Source: DATDAW01 sp036524675 (GTDB taxonomy: Bacteria; Verrucomicrobiota; Verrucomicrobiia; Chthoniobacterales; DASVRZ01). Taken from it: a stretch of 46,262 nucleotides of DNA. This document shows positions 24,621-31,929 of this stretch, one piece after another. A program made the translations under genes and the position numbers. Positions within the stretch are counted from its first letter, which is position 1; each line of letters begins with the position of its first letter. Location: NCBI GenBank assembly GCA_036524675.1, contig DATDBU010000073.1, forward strand, positions 1-46,262, given 5' to 3'. The notes below the pieces were generated by a model, which saw nothing but the letters and a program-made list of their open reading frames with translations, was not told the DNA's origin and made no database searches.

Positions 24621-27149
24621 ATGTCTCTTCCTAATCTTCGCGCTGTTTGCGCCCTCGTTGTTCTGGTCTCTGCCGCTTTCCCAGGCAGACATGCCTCTGG
24701 AGCAGAACCCCAAAAACCGGCGGTTCGTACCGTCGAAATCCGTCCCGGAAATATTTTCTTCGAAGATGAACCGGTCAAAATTTCCATTAAGGAAACGGGC
24801 ACCGCTGTTGATTGGCGGGTGACGGATTTTTGGGGAATCGAAGTCGGCAAAGGTTCGGCTCCGCTAAATGCCGGCGTGACCGACTTAACGCTGCCCGACT
24901 TGCCCTTGGGCTGGTTCGATGTGTCTTTGACCGTTCATCGCGACGAAAAGACGACTTTAACAGGCAGCACGCGGATAACACGCTTTACCCGGTTTGATTT
25001 GAGCGCTGTAAAGGAATCGCCTTTTGGGGTGATGACGCATTTTGCAGCCGCCTGGTCGCCCGATTTGATCCCGGTGCTGGCTGCGGCGGGTATCAAGAAT
25101 GTGCGTGACGAAGTTTTTTGGGCAGGTGTCGAGAAGGAACGTGGGAAATTCGTATTCCCGACACAGTTCGACACTTACATGCGGATACTTTCTGAGCACC
25201 ACCAAACAGTGCTCACGCCGCTTTCGTTCGGGAATCGTCTTTATGATGACGCAGCCGACGCGCCGAGCTATGGCATTGCGCCGCATACGCCTGAAGGCAT
25301 CGCTGCATTTGGACGCTACGGCGAAGCAGTTTTGCAACACTACGGGAAACAAATTCCAGCCGTGGAAGTGTGGAACGAATTCAATGGCTCCTTCGGCAAG
25401 GGACCAGCTGACGGGCGGGCCGAAGCCTACGCGCGGATTCTGAATCCGACCTACGACACGATCAAGAAGCTGCGTCCCGATGTTACAGTATTGGGTTGTG
25501 CAACCATTGGCATTCCTACGGGGTGGATTGAGGAAGTTTTCAAAAACGGTGGTCTACAGCACATGGATGCCGTTTCCGTGCATCCGTATGGTTATCTGTT
25601 TACTCCGGAGATCCACATCGCGAAACTTGCGGCGCTCCGGGAAGTGATGCGCAAGTACAACAACGGCAAAGAGAAACCAATTTGGGCGACGGAGCAGGGG
25701 TATTTTACCAGTAAGCCGGGAGAACTCGGCAACCGCAATCCCATCACGGAGCAGGTGCAGGCAAAATACTTGGTGCGGGTGAATGCTATCTTCCTCGCAA
25801 ACAATGTGGCGAAAACGTTCTGGTATCTTGCGCGTGACGATAAAGCGTTCGCAACAATGGGCCTGGTGGGACGTCCGGATGATCCTAACGGAAAGTACGC
25901 GCCAAAGCCCGCGTTTGCGGCGTATGGCGTGCTCACACGGATGCTTACCGGATCCAAATTTTCCGACCGTGACGACACTGCGCCGGATGTTTTTAGCTAC
26001 CATTTTTCGGGAGGCGACGAGGATGTCCGCGTGCTCTGGGCCGTGAAGAACCCGCAGACTGTAGCGTTGAAGACGACGAAGCCGGTGCTGCTTACGGATT
26101 TGATGGGGGTTAGGAAGACACTTAAACCTAAGAAAGGCAGAGTTACTATTGAATTGACCGACGCGCCTGTGTACGCGACCGGAGCGATTTCCGGGGTCCA
26201 GGTTGTTTCGGCGCGACCCGACTGGACTGCGCCACGTCCGCCTGTTGAAACGCCAGATCAATGGGTAACGATCGATCCCATGCCGCGTTTCTCATCGAAA
26301 ACGCAGTTGGAGGCGGTGATCCGCAATGCTTCGCCCGATCAGAAAGCGGTTGTGCGTTTCAAGAGTGGGTCCATTGGAGAGCAGCAGATAGCCAGAACCG
26401 AATGCGATGAGGAAGTGGCGCCTGCGTCAGAGGCCAGCATTATAATTCCGATTGAGGCCGTGAAGCCGTTTCACATCTATCCAGCGAAAGTGGAGGCGTC
26501 GATTCAGGACGGCACTCAACTCTCCGCTTCGGGTACGGTCAGCTACAATCCTGTCCCAAAACAAACGGTTACAGTGGACGGCGATCTTTCTGACTGGAAG
26601 AACGCTGACGGTATCAACCTTGCGGAAGGTAATTATGTAAAACTTATGCGTGAGCGCGCGGGGGATGCCGATCTGAGCGGGGATATCCGTTTCGCATGGG
26701 ACGATGGATTTCTATACATTGCGGCCCGGATTACGGACGATGTGTTCTATCAACAGCATACCGGATATTCGACTTGGAAAGGCGACAACATCCAGTTCGG
26801 TTTTTCTGCCGACAAGCCATGGCGCGACGGCGATTGGGATACTCCCTGGCTGGAGATTCAGCTGGCTCTAACGCCCAATGGTCCGGAAGTTTTCTGCTCG
26901 CAGGGCCCCGGCGCGACCACGTATGCAAAGGGGGCGAAACTGGCCGTAAAACGCGAAGGAACGGTCACCATTTACGAATGCGCTTTACCATGGAAGGCGC
27001 TCGCGCCGATAACGCCGGCAAAAGGGAGTTTCAGTATGGGGCTATATGTTAATGACAGCGATGGAGGTACCGCAGGCAGGAAAGGATTCCTGCAATGGGC
27101 GGACATCAAACGCCTGGATAAAATGCAGCCGCTGATATTGGAAAAATAA
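24621..27149 (+). CDS. Secreted glycoside hydrolase with C-terminal CBM9-like domain
   Basis: An 842-residue exported protein. A signal peptide (about 1-28, ending HASGAEP) is followed by a beta-sandwich region, then a TIM-barrel of clan GH-A type from about residue 130. The two catalytic acids are visible: Glu253 in VWNEFNG (acid/base) and Glu358 in IWATEQGY (nucleophile), with VSVHPYGY between. This resembles GH39/GH5-like enzymes, but the family cannot be fixed by eye. Residues from about 650 (TVDGDLSDWKNADG) form a CBM9/DOMON-like sugar-binding domain. It probably degrades plant or microbial polysaccharide outside the cell. An uncoupled terminator-like hairpin follows. Confidence 0.82.
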   Translation: MSLPNLRAVCALVVLVSAAFPGRHASGAEPQKPAVRTVEIRPGNIFFEDEPVKISIKETGTAVDWRVTDFWGIEVGKGSAPLNAGVTDLTLPDLPLGWFDVSLTVHRDEKTTLTGSTRITRFTRFDLSAVKESPFGVMTHFAAAWSPDLIPVLAAAGIKNVRDEVFWAGVEKERGKFVFPTQFDTYMRILSEHHQTVLTPLSFGNRLYDDAADAPSYGIAPHTPEGIAAFGRYGEAVLQHYGKQIPAVEVWNEFNGSFGKGPADGRAEAYARILNPTYDTIKKLRPDVTVLGCATIGIPTGWIEEVFKNGGLQHMDAVSVHPYGYLFTPEIHIAKLAALREVMRKYNNGKEKPIWATEQGYFTSKPGELGNRNPITEQVQAKYLVRVNAIFLANNVAKTFWYLARDDKAFATMGLVGRPDDPNGKYAPKPAFAAYGVLTRMLTGSKFSDRDDTAPDVFSYHFSGGDEDVRVLWAVKNPQTVALKTTKPVLLTDLMGVRKTLKPKKGRVTIELTDAPVYATGAISGVQVVSARPDWTAPRPPVETPDQWVTIDPMPRFSSKTQLEAVIRNASPDQKAVVRFKSGSIGEQQIARTECDEEVAPASEASIIIPIEAVKPFHIYPAKVEASIQDGTQLSASGTVSYNPVPKQTVTVDGDLSDWKNADGINLAEGNYVKLMRERAGDADLSGDIRFAWDDGFLYIAARITDDVFYQQHTGYSTWKGDNIQFGFSADKPWRDGDWDTPWLEIQLALTPNGPEVFCSQGPGATTYAKGAKLAVKREGTVTIYECALPWKALAPITPAKGSFSMGLYVNDSDGGTAGRKGFLQWADIKRLDKMQPLILEK

Positions 27150-27183
27150 AGGCAGGCACAGCTTCCCGCGATCGATGCAACTT

Positions 27184-27213
27184 AAGCGGGACGCGCTTTT
27201 CGCGTTCCGCTTT
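27184..27213. terminator. Bidirectional terminator-like hairpin
   Basis: A 12-bp stem, with one G-T wobble, pairs 27184-27195 with 27201-27212 around a five-base loop. It lies between the convergent hydrolase and PP2C genes. The T-run is short (TTT), so efficiency is uncertain. Confidence 0.6.
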
Positions 27214-27237
27214 CGACACCGAAAATCGGCTTCCACG

Positions 27238-28083
27238 TTATCCAACTTCGACGACCATCGCGGTCATATTATCTCGCGCCGCCGATTGTAGCGATGCCGC
27301 GATCAGTCGCCTGGCCGGGTCGAGCGCCGCTTCGTTGATGTCGGGCGTACGCAAAAGCTGGAGAATTCGATCGTTGTAGAGCCCGTCGACGATTCCGTCT
27401 GTGCAAAGGAGAAAAATGTCACCCGACTCGCAAGCGACTGCCCCAATCTGAGGGTCGACGTAGTGATGTCCACCCCCGAGCGCCTTTTGTAGCACGGTTC
27501 GCCGCGGATGGACGCGTGCTTCGTGTTCGCTGATTTTGCCATTGCGCAATAGCCAGCCAACGTGCGTGTCGTCTTCGGTAATTTGCTGGATCTTTCCTTT
27601 TTCCTGAGCTGGCAGATAATAAATACGGCTGTCCCCGACGTGGCCGTAATACATCCACCCCGGCGTGAACCAGCAAATACTGAGCGTGGCTCCCATCCCG
27701 GCACATTCTTCGTAAGAGCCGCCCAGATACGACAACGCCCTGTGAATTTCATTAAAAAGCTGAGTAAAAATGTCGGCAAACGGCGTGCTCAATCCCATTG
27801 CGGAATGTTTGAAGGACGGCACTATCAATTGGCCAATTTTGTCGAGTGTAATTCTGCTCGCGAATTCCCCTGAATGGCTTCCGCCCATCCCGTCGCTCAC
27901 TGCGAACACGAGATCGACTTCCGCAGTCGTTGCGGATCCGACCTTGCCCAAGTAATGCGCCTCTCGCGCATCCAGGGCAAGACCAAGGAAGGTGTCCTCG
28001 TTGTTTTGGCGAACTTTTCCGCGGTCGGTCTGCCCGGACCAACGCAATTCCTGCGGCACGCGAGACGAAACAAAACTAGACAT
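27238..28083 (-). CDS. PP2C-family Ser/Thr protein phosphatase
   Basis: A 281-residue PPM-type, metal-dependent phosphatase. Family motifs are in order: GKVRQNNEDTFLG, VFAVSDGMGGSHSGEFAS (metal Asp-Gly), GHVGDSRIYYL, LLCTDGIVDGLYND and ARDNMTAMVVEVG. It removes phosphate from Ser/Thr residues and is the natural antagonist of the membrane kinase at 19246 or of the kinase-like protein encoded just upstream. No membrane helix or signal is seen, so it acts in the cytoplasm. Its ATG overlaps the preceding kinase-like gene by eight bases, indicating translational coupling. It has no FHA domain of its own. Confidence 0.92.
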   Translation of the reverse strand: MSSFVSSRVPQELRWSGQTDRGKVRQNNEDTFLGLALDAREAHYLGKVGSATTAEVDLVFAVSDGMGGSHSGEFASRITLDKIGQLIVPSFKHSAMGLSTPFADIFTQLFNEIHRALSYLGGSYEECAGMGATLSICWFTPGWMYYGHVGDSRIYYLPAQEKGKIQQITEDDTHVGWLLRNGKISEHEARVHPRRTVLQKALGGGHHYVDPQIGAVACESGDIFLLCTDGIVDGLYNDRILQLLRTPDINEAALDPARRLIAASLQSAARDNMTAMVVEVG

Positions 28084-28531
28084 TGGTTAACTGACCATCT
28101 TCGTGGCCATTAAGGATCGTCGCAAACTCGAAATCGATGATACAAAACCGGCCGTCACTGATCCGGTAGGTGATGTTACGGGCCTCAGCGTCGTCATGAC
28201 GCACCCCGTAGGGAAGGAGTTCGTCGAAGATCTCCTTTGCGCGAGCTTCATCGAGGTGCTCCACGCGATGGCCACAGTTCGTGGTGGTGATCTTGAGGTG
28301 TTCCGTGTCGCTTTCGATGAGTTTGGGGACAAACGGGCAACCGCGTTGCTCAAGATGTCGCAGGACTGCGACTTCGGTGTCGAAACGTTCCTGGGCGTTG
28401 GGTCCGCGAAATGTCTTATGAACACGTCCGTCGTATCCGATACGGACAAGGGCGCGGAGGGTATCCTTCACTGGGTGCATGGCCCGGAGAAAGTGGCCTG
28501 GAAACGCTTTGTGGGCAAATCGTGAGGCCAT
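28076..28531 (-). CDS. Minimal kinase-like protein coupled to PP2C
   Basis: A 151-residue protein that looks like a compact kinase-fold core. RVHKTFRGPNAQERFDTEVAV resembles the N-lobe (Lys39 and a helix Glu), and YGVRHDDAEARNITY carries a catalytic-loop pattern (HDD at about 112-114, Asn119). IIDFEFA stands at the DFG position with Glu replacing Gly. Small Rio-like and YrbL-like kinases have this plan. It lacks most of a C-lobe, so it may be a degenerate or very small phosphotransferase. It is the first gene of a two-gene unit with PP2C and overlaps it by eight bases. An ATG at 28480 is an alternative start. Activity is unproven. Confidence 0.65.
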   Translation of the reverse strand: MASRFAHKAFPGHFLRAMHPVKDTLRALVRIGYDGRVHKTFRGPNAQERFDTEVAVLRHLEQRGCPFVPKLIESDTEHLKITTTNCGHRVEHLDEARAKEIFDELLPYGVRHDDAEARNITYRISDGRFCIIDFEFATILNGHEDGQLTNV

Positions 28532-28655
28532 CTTTCGTTTTCTCTGTCGGCTCTTTGCAGTTGGAGATCGCGCTCCAGCACAGAGGCGAAATGGAAGGGA
28601 CGGATCGTGAATCTGCCCGATGGGAATGATTTAACTTCCCCGTTTTCAGCGGCTC

Positions 28656-28671
28656 TGGCATCATTTTTGCA
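28656..28671 (+). promoter_or_regulatory. Sigma-54 (-24/-12) promoter for glutamine synthetase
   Basis: TGGCATCATTTTTGCA matches the sigma-54 consensus TGGCAC-N5-TTGCA in all but one base, with the GG (28657-28658) and GC (28669-28670) elements exactly 12 bases apart. Transcription would start near 28682, giving a leader of about 97 bases before the glutamine synthetase ATG. Sigma-54 control of glutamine synthetase by an NtrC-type activator is classical. No activator site or gene is seen in the window. Confidence 0.65.
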
Positions 28672-28724
28672 TCGTTCCTCTGCGCGCCGAAGTTTTGTAA
28701 TCCACGTGAACCAAACCCAACAAC

Positions 28725-28752
28725 AAGCAGGTCGATTCGGCGCAACCTGCTT
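28725..28752 (+). promoter_or_regulatory. Hairpin in the leader of glutamine synthetase
   Basis: AAGCAGGT (28725-28732) and ACCTGCTT (28745-28752) form a perfect 8-bp inverted repeat with a 12-base loop, 26 bases before the ATG and downstream of the sigma-54 start. It could be an RNA hairpin affecting translation, a protein site, or chance. It does not resemble the cyanobacterial glutamine riboswitch. Confidence 0.35.
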
Positions 28753-28778
28753 AAAAACAGACACTATCACCCATTCTT

Positions 28779-29798
28779 ATGGCGAAGTATAAATTGGAAT
28801 ACCTCTGGCTTGACGGTTACGAACCCGTGGCCAACCTGCGCGGCAAAACCCTGGTCAAGGAATTCGACACATTCCCCACGCTCGAGCAGCTTCCTCTTTG
28901 GGGTTTCGACGGCAGTTCGACCCGGCAGGCAGAGGGACGTAGCTCTGATTGCGTTCTCAAACCGGTCGCCGTCTATCCCGATACCACCAAGGAAAATGGC
29001 GTCATTGTCATGAACGAAGTCCTCTTGCCGGACGGCACGCCACACCCCACGAATGCGCGTGCGACGATTCTTGATGATCCGGATGCCTGGTTTGGTTTCG
29101 AACAGGAATATTTCCTCTACAAAGACGGCGTTCCGCTTGGTTTCCCTCAAAATGGCTTCCCTCCTCCGCAGGGCAAATACTACACGGGCGTTGGTTACGA
29201 TTCCGTAGGCGATATCGCTCGCGAGATCGTTGATACTCATCTTGATCTCTGTATCGACGCTGGAATCAACCATGAAGGCATCAACGCCGAAGTAGCCAAA
29301 GGCCAGTGGGAGTTCCAGATCTTCGGCAAAGGCTCCAAAACAGCCGCCGATCAGGTGTGGGTCGCCCGCTATCTCCTCGAACGCCTCACCGAAAAATACG
29401 GCGTGGAGGTGAACTACCACTGCAAACCACTTGGTAAGGACGTCGATTGGAACGGCTCCGGCATGCACGCGAACTTCTCGACCAAATACCTGCGCGAGAA
29501 AGGCGGCAAGGAATACTTTGAAGCCCTTATGGCGGCATTCGATAAGTACAAAAACGAGCACATCGCCGTGTATGGTCCAGACAATCACCTCCGCCTGACC
29601 GGGTTGCATGAGACGCAGTCCATCGACAAGTTCAACTACGGTGTAGCCAACCGCGGCGCCTCCGTTCGCGTCCCGCACAGCTTCGTCAAGAGCGACTACA
29701 AAGGTTATCTGGAAGATCGCCGTCCGAATTCGCAGGGTGATCCTTACAAGATCGCAAGCCGTATCCTGCAGACGGTCGCAACTGTCCCGACGCCGTAA
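28779..29798 (+). CDS. glnII: Glutamine synthetase type II (eukaryotic type)
   Basis: A 339-residue GSII-type glutamine synthetase, which condenses ammonia and glutamate with ATP. The length is typical of GSII and well short of GSI (about 470). Active-site segments are GFDGSSTRQA, WFGFEQEYFLY (metal Glu pair), AKGQWEFQIF, WNGSGMHANFS, YGPDNHLRLTG (His and Asn), VRVPHSF and LEDRRPNSQGDPY. GSII lacks the adenylylation Tyr of GSI, so control is probably transcriptional. This fits the sigma-54-like promoter about 110 bases upstream. A Rho-independent terminator follows. No Shine-Dalgarno precedes the ATG. A GSII gene alone is common in soil Verrucomicrobiota and some proteobacteria. Confidence 0.95.
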   Translation: MAKYKLEYLWLDGYEPVANLRGKTLVKEFDTFPTLEQLPLWGFDGSSTRQAEGRSSDCVLKPVAVYPDTTKENGVIVMNEVLLPDGTPHPTNARATILDDPDAWFGFEQEYFLYKDGVPLGFPQNGFPPPQGKYYTGVGYDSVGDIAREIVDTHLDLCIDAGINHEGINAEVAKGQWEFQIFGKGSKTAADQVWVARYLLERLTEKYGVEVNYHCKPLGKDVDWNGSGMHANFSTKYLREKGGKEYFEALMAAFDKYKNEHIAVYGPDNHLRLTGLHETQSIDKFNYGVANRGASVRVPHSFVKSDYKGYLEDRRPNSQGDPYKIASRILQTVATVPTP

Positions 29799-29826
29799 CA
29801 AAACGCTTCGGACGTTTACTGTTCAC

Positions 29827-29861
29827 AACGCCGCTTCTCGCAAGGGGAGCGGCGTTTTTTT
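29827..29861 (+). terminator. Rho-independent terminator of glnII
   Basis: AACGCCGCT and AGCGGCGTT pair in a GC-rich stem around a short loop and are followed by a run of seven T. It lies 28 bases after the stop codon of the glutamine synthetase gene. A repeat cassette starts right after it. Confidence 0.85.
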
Positions 29862-29947
29862 ATTGCGGATTGCAGAATGCAGATTGCGGATTGTAGATTC
29901 CTGACGAAGCGATTATTCGCTCATTCCGCAATCCCCAATCCGCAATC
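29862..29947. repeat. ATTGCGGATTG-type inverted repeat cassette
   Basis: The left part (29862-29901) has three ATTGCRGATTG-like units. The right part (29923-29947) reads ATTCCGCAATCCCCAATCC and on, the complement of the same units. The two arms form an imperfect hairpin with a spacer of about 21 bases. The cassette begins directly after the glnII terminator and ends six bases before the yebC ATG. A related segment lies inside wzt (9550-9585). Confidence 0.8.
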
Positions 29948-29953
29948 AATTTT

Positions 29954-30685
29954 ATGGGTCGCCAATGGCTCCAGGCAAAACGTGAAGTCGCCGGTCTGAA
30001 AAAAGGCCAGGCTACGCAGAAACTCGTCAAAGAAATCATGGTCGCTGCCAAAATGGGCGGGCCCGATCCGGCAGGGAACGCCCGCCTTTATACGGCGATC
30101 GAAAAGGCCAGGAAAGCCAGCGTTTCCCGCGACGTCATCGAGCGCGCCGTCAAAAAAGGCGCAGGCGTTGGCGACGAAAAACTCGCTCTCGAACACATCG
30201 TGTTCGAAGGCTATGCCCCGCATAAAGTGCCTGTCATTGTTGAAGTTCTGACTGACAACAACAACCGGACAGCGCCGGAGATACGCCGCCTTTTCAAACA
30301 TGGCCAGCTGGGAGCGCCAGGTAGTAACAAGTTCCTGTTCGACCACGCCGGTATCGTTGAGGCCTGGCATTCCGATGCCGGAAAGGACCCTGAGGAAACT
30401 GCGATAGAAGCAGGCGCCGACGATTTTGAACCGCTTTCACACGAGCAAAATGATGACATTCCGATAGGGGCGCTGGGGGTGCGATTTGTGACGGAACGCC
30501 ACGCGACGGCCGCCGTGTCCAAATGGTTAACCGACAATGGCTGGACCGTGGTCACCAGCGAACTCGGTTATATCGCCAAGCAGTTCCCTGATCTTACAGA
30601 AGCCGACCACGTGGATGTCGCCGAATTTTTGCAGCAGCTCGACGACCACGATGACGTTCACCGCGTGTGGGCCGCCGTGAAGTAG
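29954..30685 (+). CDS. yebC: YebC/PmpR family protein (TACO1-like)
   Basis: A 243-residue YebC/TACO1 protein, the usual family length. The N-terminus (LQAKREVAGLKKGQATQKLVKEI) and the conserved AAKMGGPDPAGNARLYTAI, VEVLTDNNNRTAPEIR and SVSRDVIERAVKKG are family signatures. Members have been described as transcriptional regulators and, more recently, as factors helping ribosomes through difficult (for example polyproline) stretches. It is alone here, after glnII but isolated from it by a terminator and a repeat. The ATG is six bases downstream of the repeat and has no Shine-Dalgarno. Function in the cell is inferred from the family only. Confidence 0.95.
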   Translation: MGRQWLQAKREVAGLKKGQATQKLVKEIMVAAKMGGPDPAGNARLYTAIEKARKASVSRDVIERAVKKGAGVGDEKLALEHIVFEGYAPHKVPVIVEVLTDNNNRTAPEIRRLFKHGQLGAPGSNKFLFDHAGIVEAWHSDAGKDPEETAIEAGADDFEPLSHEQNDDIPIGALGVRFVTERHATAAVSKWLTDNGWTVVTSELGYIAKQFPDLTEADHVDVAEFLQQLDDHDDVHRVWAAVK

Positions 30686-30753
30686 ATCGTAATCCCACTC
30701 TTACTCCGCACCGTAATCCTTCGACTCCCTCCCTCGCCAGAAGGAAGCCTATA

Positions 30754-30799
30754 AAACGACAAAAACACTGCCCTCGTCATGACAGTGTTTTTGTCGTTT
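30754..30799. terminator. Bidirectional terminator between yebC and the Cys-rich gene
   Basis: A perfect 17-bp stem pairs 30754-30770 with 30783-30799. It begins with an A-tract and ends with a T-tract on either strand, and lies between two convergent genes, so it can terminate both. Confidence 0.85.
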
Positions 30800-30825
30800 G
30801 TTTTCCGTTTTAAACCAGCCTGTTT

Positions 30826-31224
30826 CTAGGCTGCGAGTTTCATGCAGACCGATTCGCAGTGACGACAGGCGTCGGCACAAACTTTGCAGTGGGCCATCAT
30901 CGTGGCGTGGCGTTCGCATTCGTGACTGCACGCGTTGCAGGCGCGAGCGCATGCCTGCAATTGGGCGATGACCACATCGTTATCGGGGGCTGTTCGCCGT
31001 GTGAGCAGTCGGCCGGTGGCAAAACACAGGTCGGCGCAATCCAGATTGTAACGGATACATTGGACTAGCTCCTTTACGCGATCTTCTCCGAGGCAGGCAT
31101 CGCCACAGGCGGTGCAGGTCTGGGCACAGGAAAAGCACGCTTCGATACACTCGGCTAGGACATCACGATTCTCCGCACGGCTACGCGGATGGGTTTGCAA
31201 CATTTCTTCGATATGAAGGCTCAT
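30826..31224 (-). CDS. Cys-rich four-helix copper-storage-like protein (Csp/DUF326)
   Basis: A 132-residue protein with 18 cysteines, mostly as CxxC/CxxxC steps along helices (AECIEACFSCAQTC, LDCADLC, ARACNACSHEC, KVCADACRHC). This is the Csp copper-storage family (four-helix bundle, DUF326-like). No signal or Tat motif precedes MSLHIEEML, so it resembles cytosolic Csp3 rather than exported Csp1. It likely buffers Cu(I) in the cytoplasm. The start at 31224 is supported by GGAG eight bases upstream; the reading frame continues upstream to 31377, but that would overlap trmL. It is convergent with yebC. A binding stoichiometry cannot be inferred from the sequence. Confidence 0.9.
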   Translation of the reverse strand: MSLHIEEMLQTHPRSRAENRDVLAECIEACFSCAQTCTACGDACLGEDRVKELVQCIRYNLDCADLCFATGRLLTRRTAPDNDVVIAQLQACARACNACSHECERHATMMAHCKVCADACRHCESVCMKLAA

Positions 31225-31348
31225 TTTAGGACTCCGTTGGGGTTGGATTGTCCGGGCTTGAAGAACAAGAACACCAATCGGCTCGGGCCTTAATTTTTCG
31301 TTTTTCCCAGGCTCCGTGCGTGTGAACAATTGCGAGCGGAAGGCACTT

Positions 31349-31801
31349 TTATGTGCCTGTCTGACGAATCGCTTCATAGAGGACGATTCCAGCGGCGGTT
31401 GCCAGATTCAGGCTTCTCGCCTCGGGGCGCATGGGAATGGTGAGACATTCATCGGGATGTGCGGCAAGGAGACTTTCTGGGAGGCCTTTCGTCTCGCGCC
31501 CAAAAACGAGGTAATCGCCTGTGCGGAAATGCGCTTCGAAATACGGTTTTCGCGTCTTCGTTGTCAGGTAAAACCATTGTGCCGACGCGGTTGCCGATGC
31601 CTGTAAATCTCCGAGCGAGTCCCAGAGGCACACATTCACGCGCTCCCAGTAGTCCATTCCGGCCCGCTTCAAATACTTGTCCTCCAGTGAGAACCCCAAG
31701 GGGCGGATCAAGTGCAACGTTGATCCCGTCGCCAGGCACAACCGCGCGATGTTACCCGTATTCGGCGGAATTTCCGGCTCTACAAGAACAACGTGGAACA
31801 T
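31349..31801 (-). CDS. trmL: tRNA (cytidine/uridine-34 2'-O)-methyltransferase TrmL
   Basis: A 150-residue SPOUT methyltransferase. Characteristic segments are VLVEPEIPPNTGNIARLC, LHLIRPLGFSLEDKYLKRAGMD (knotted fold), YLVFGRETKGLPESLL and LTIPMRPEARSLNLATAAGI. TrmL methylates the 2'-OH of the wobble base in tRNA-Leu isoacceptors. The length matches E. coli TrmL (157). It follows the RRM gene on the minus strand, separated by a terminator and a repeat cassette that ends five bases before the ATG. There is no Shine-Dalgarno. It is a housekeeping gene, so its presence says little about the organism. Confidence 0.95.
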   Translation of the reverse strand: MFHVVLVEPEIPPNTGNIARLCLATGSTLHLIRPLGFSLEDKYLKRAGMDYWERVNVCLWDSLGDLQASATASAQWFYLTTKTRKPYFEAHFRTGDYLVFGRETKGLPESLLAAHPDECLTIPMRPEARSLNLATAAGIVLYEAIRQTGT

Positions 31802-31805
31802 GGGG

Positions 31806-31881
31806 AAAGGCAGAAGGCAGAATGGAGAAGGCAGAATGCGGAAGCAAACTTTCTGCGTTCTGCATGGTGACTTCTGCCTTT
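31806..31881. repeat. GGCAGAA-type inverted repeat cassette
   Basis: The left half (31806-31844) has repeated AGGCAGAA units, and the right half (31849-31881) has the complementary TTCTGCC units. The ends AAAGGCAGAAG and CTTCTGCCTTT pair exactly. It lies directly between the RRM-gene terminator and the trmL start (ATG at 31801, minus strand). The same GGCAGAA unit is tandem at 44181-44236. Confidence 0.8.
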
Positions 31882-31921
31882 AAAACAAGAAACCCGCTGA
31901 ATTTCTTCAGCGGGTTTCTTG
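31882..31921 (-). terminator. Rho-independent terminator of the RRM gene
   Basis: A perfect 16-bp stem pairs 31886-31901 with 31906-31921 around a TTTC loop. Read on the minus strand it is followed by a T-rich stretch (TGTTTT). It starts eight bases after the RRM gene stop and separates that gene from trmL. Confidence 0.88.
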
Positions 31922-31929
31922 TTTGGAAC

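Noticed and set aside
28725..28752. Leader hairpin of glnII as a glutamine riboswitch
   Set aside because: It is a plain 8-bp hairpin without the conserved junction of the known glutamine aptamer.
28767..29801. A 344-codon minus-strand open frame opposite glutamine synthetase II
   Set aside because: The sense strand is an unmistakable GSII with all active-site motifs; the reverse frame has none and covers exactly the same interval.
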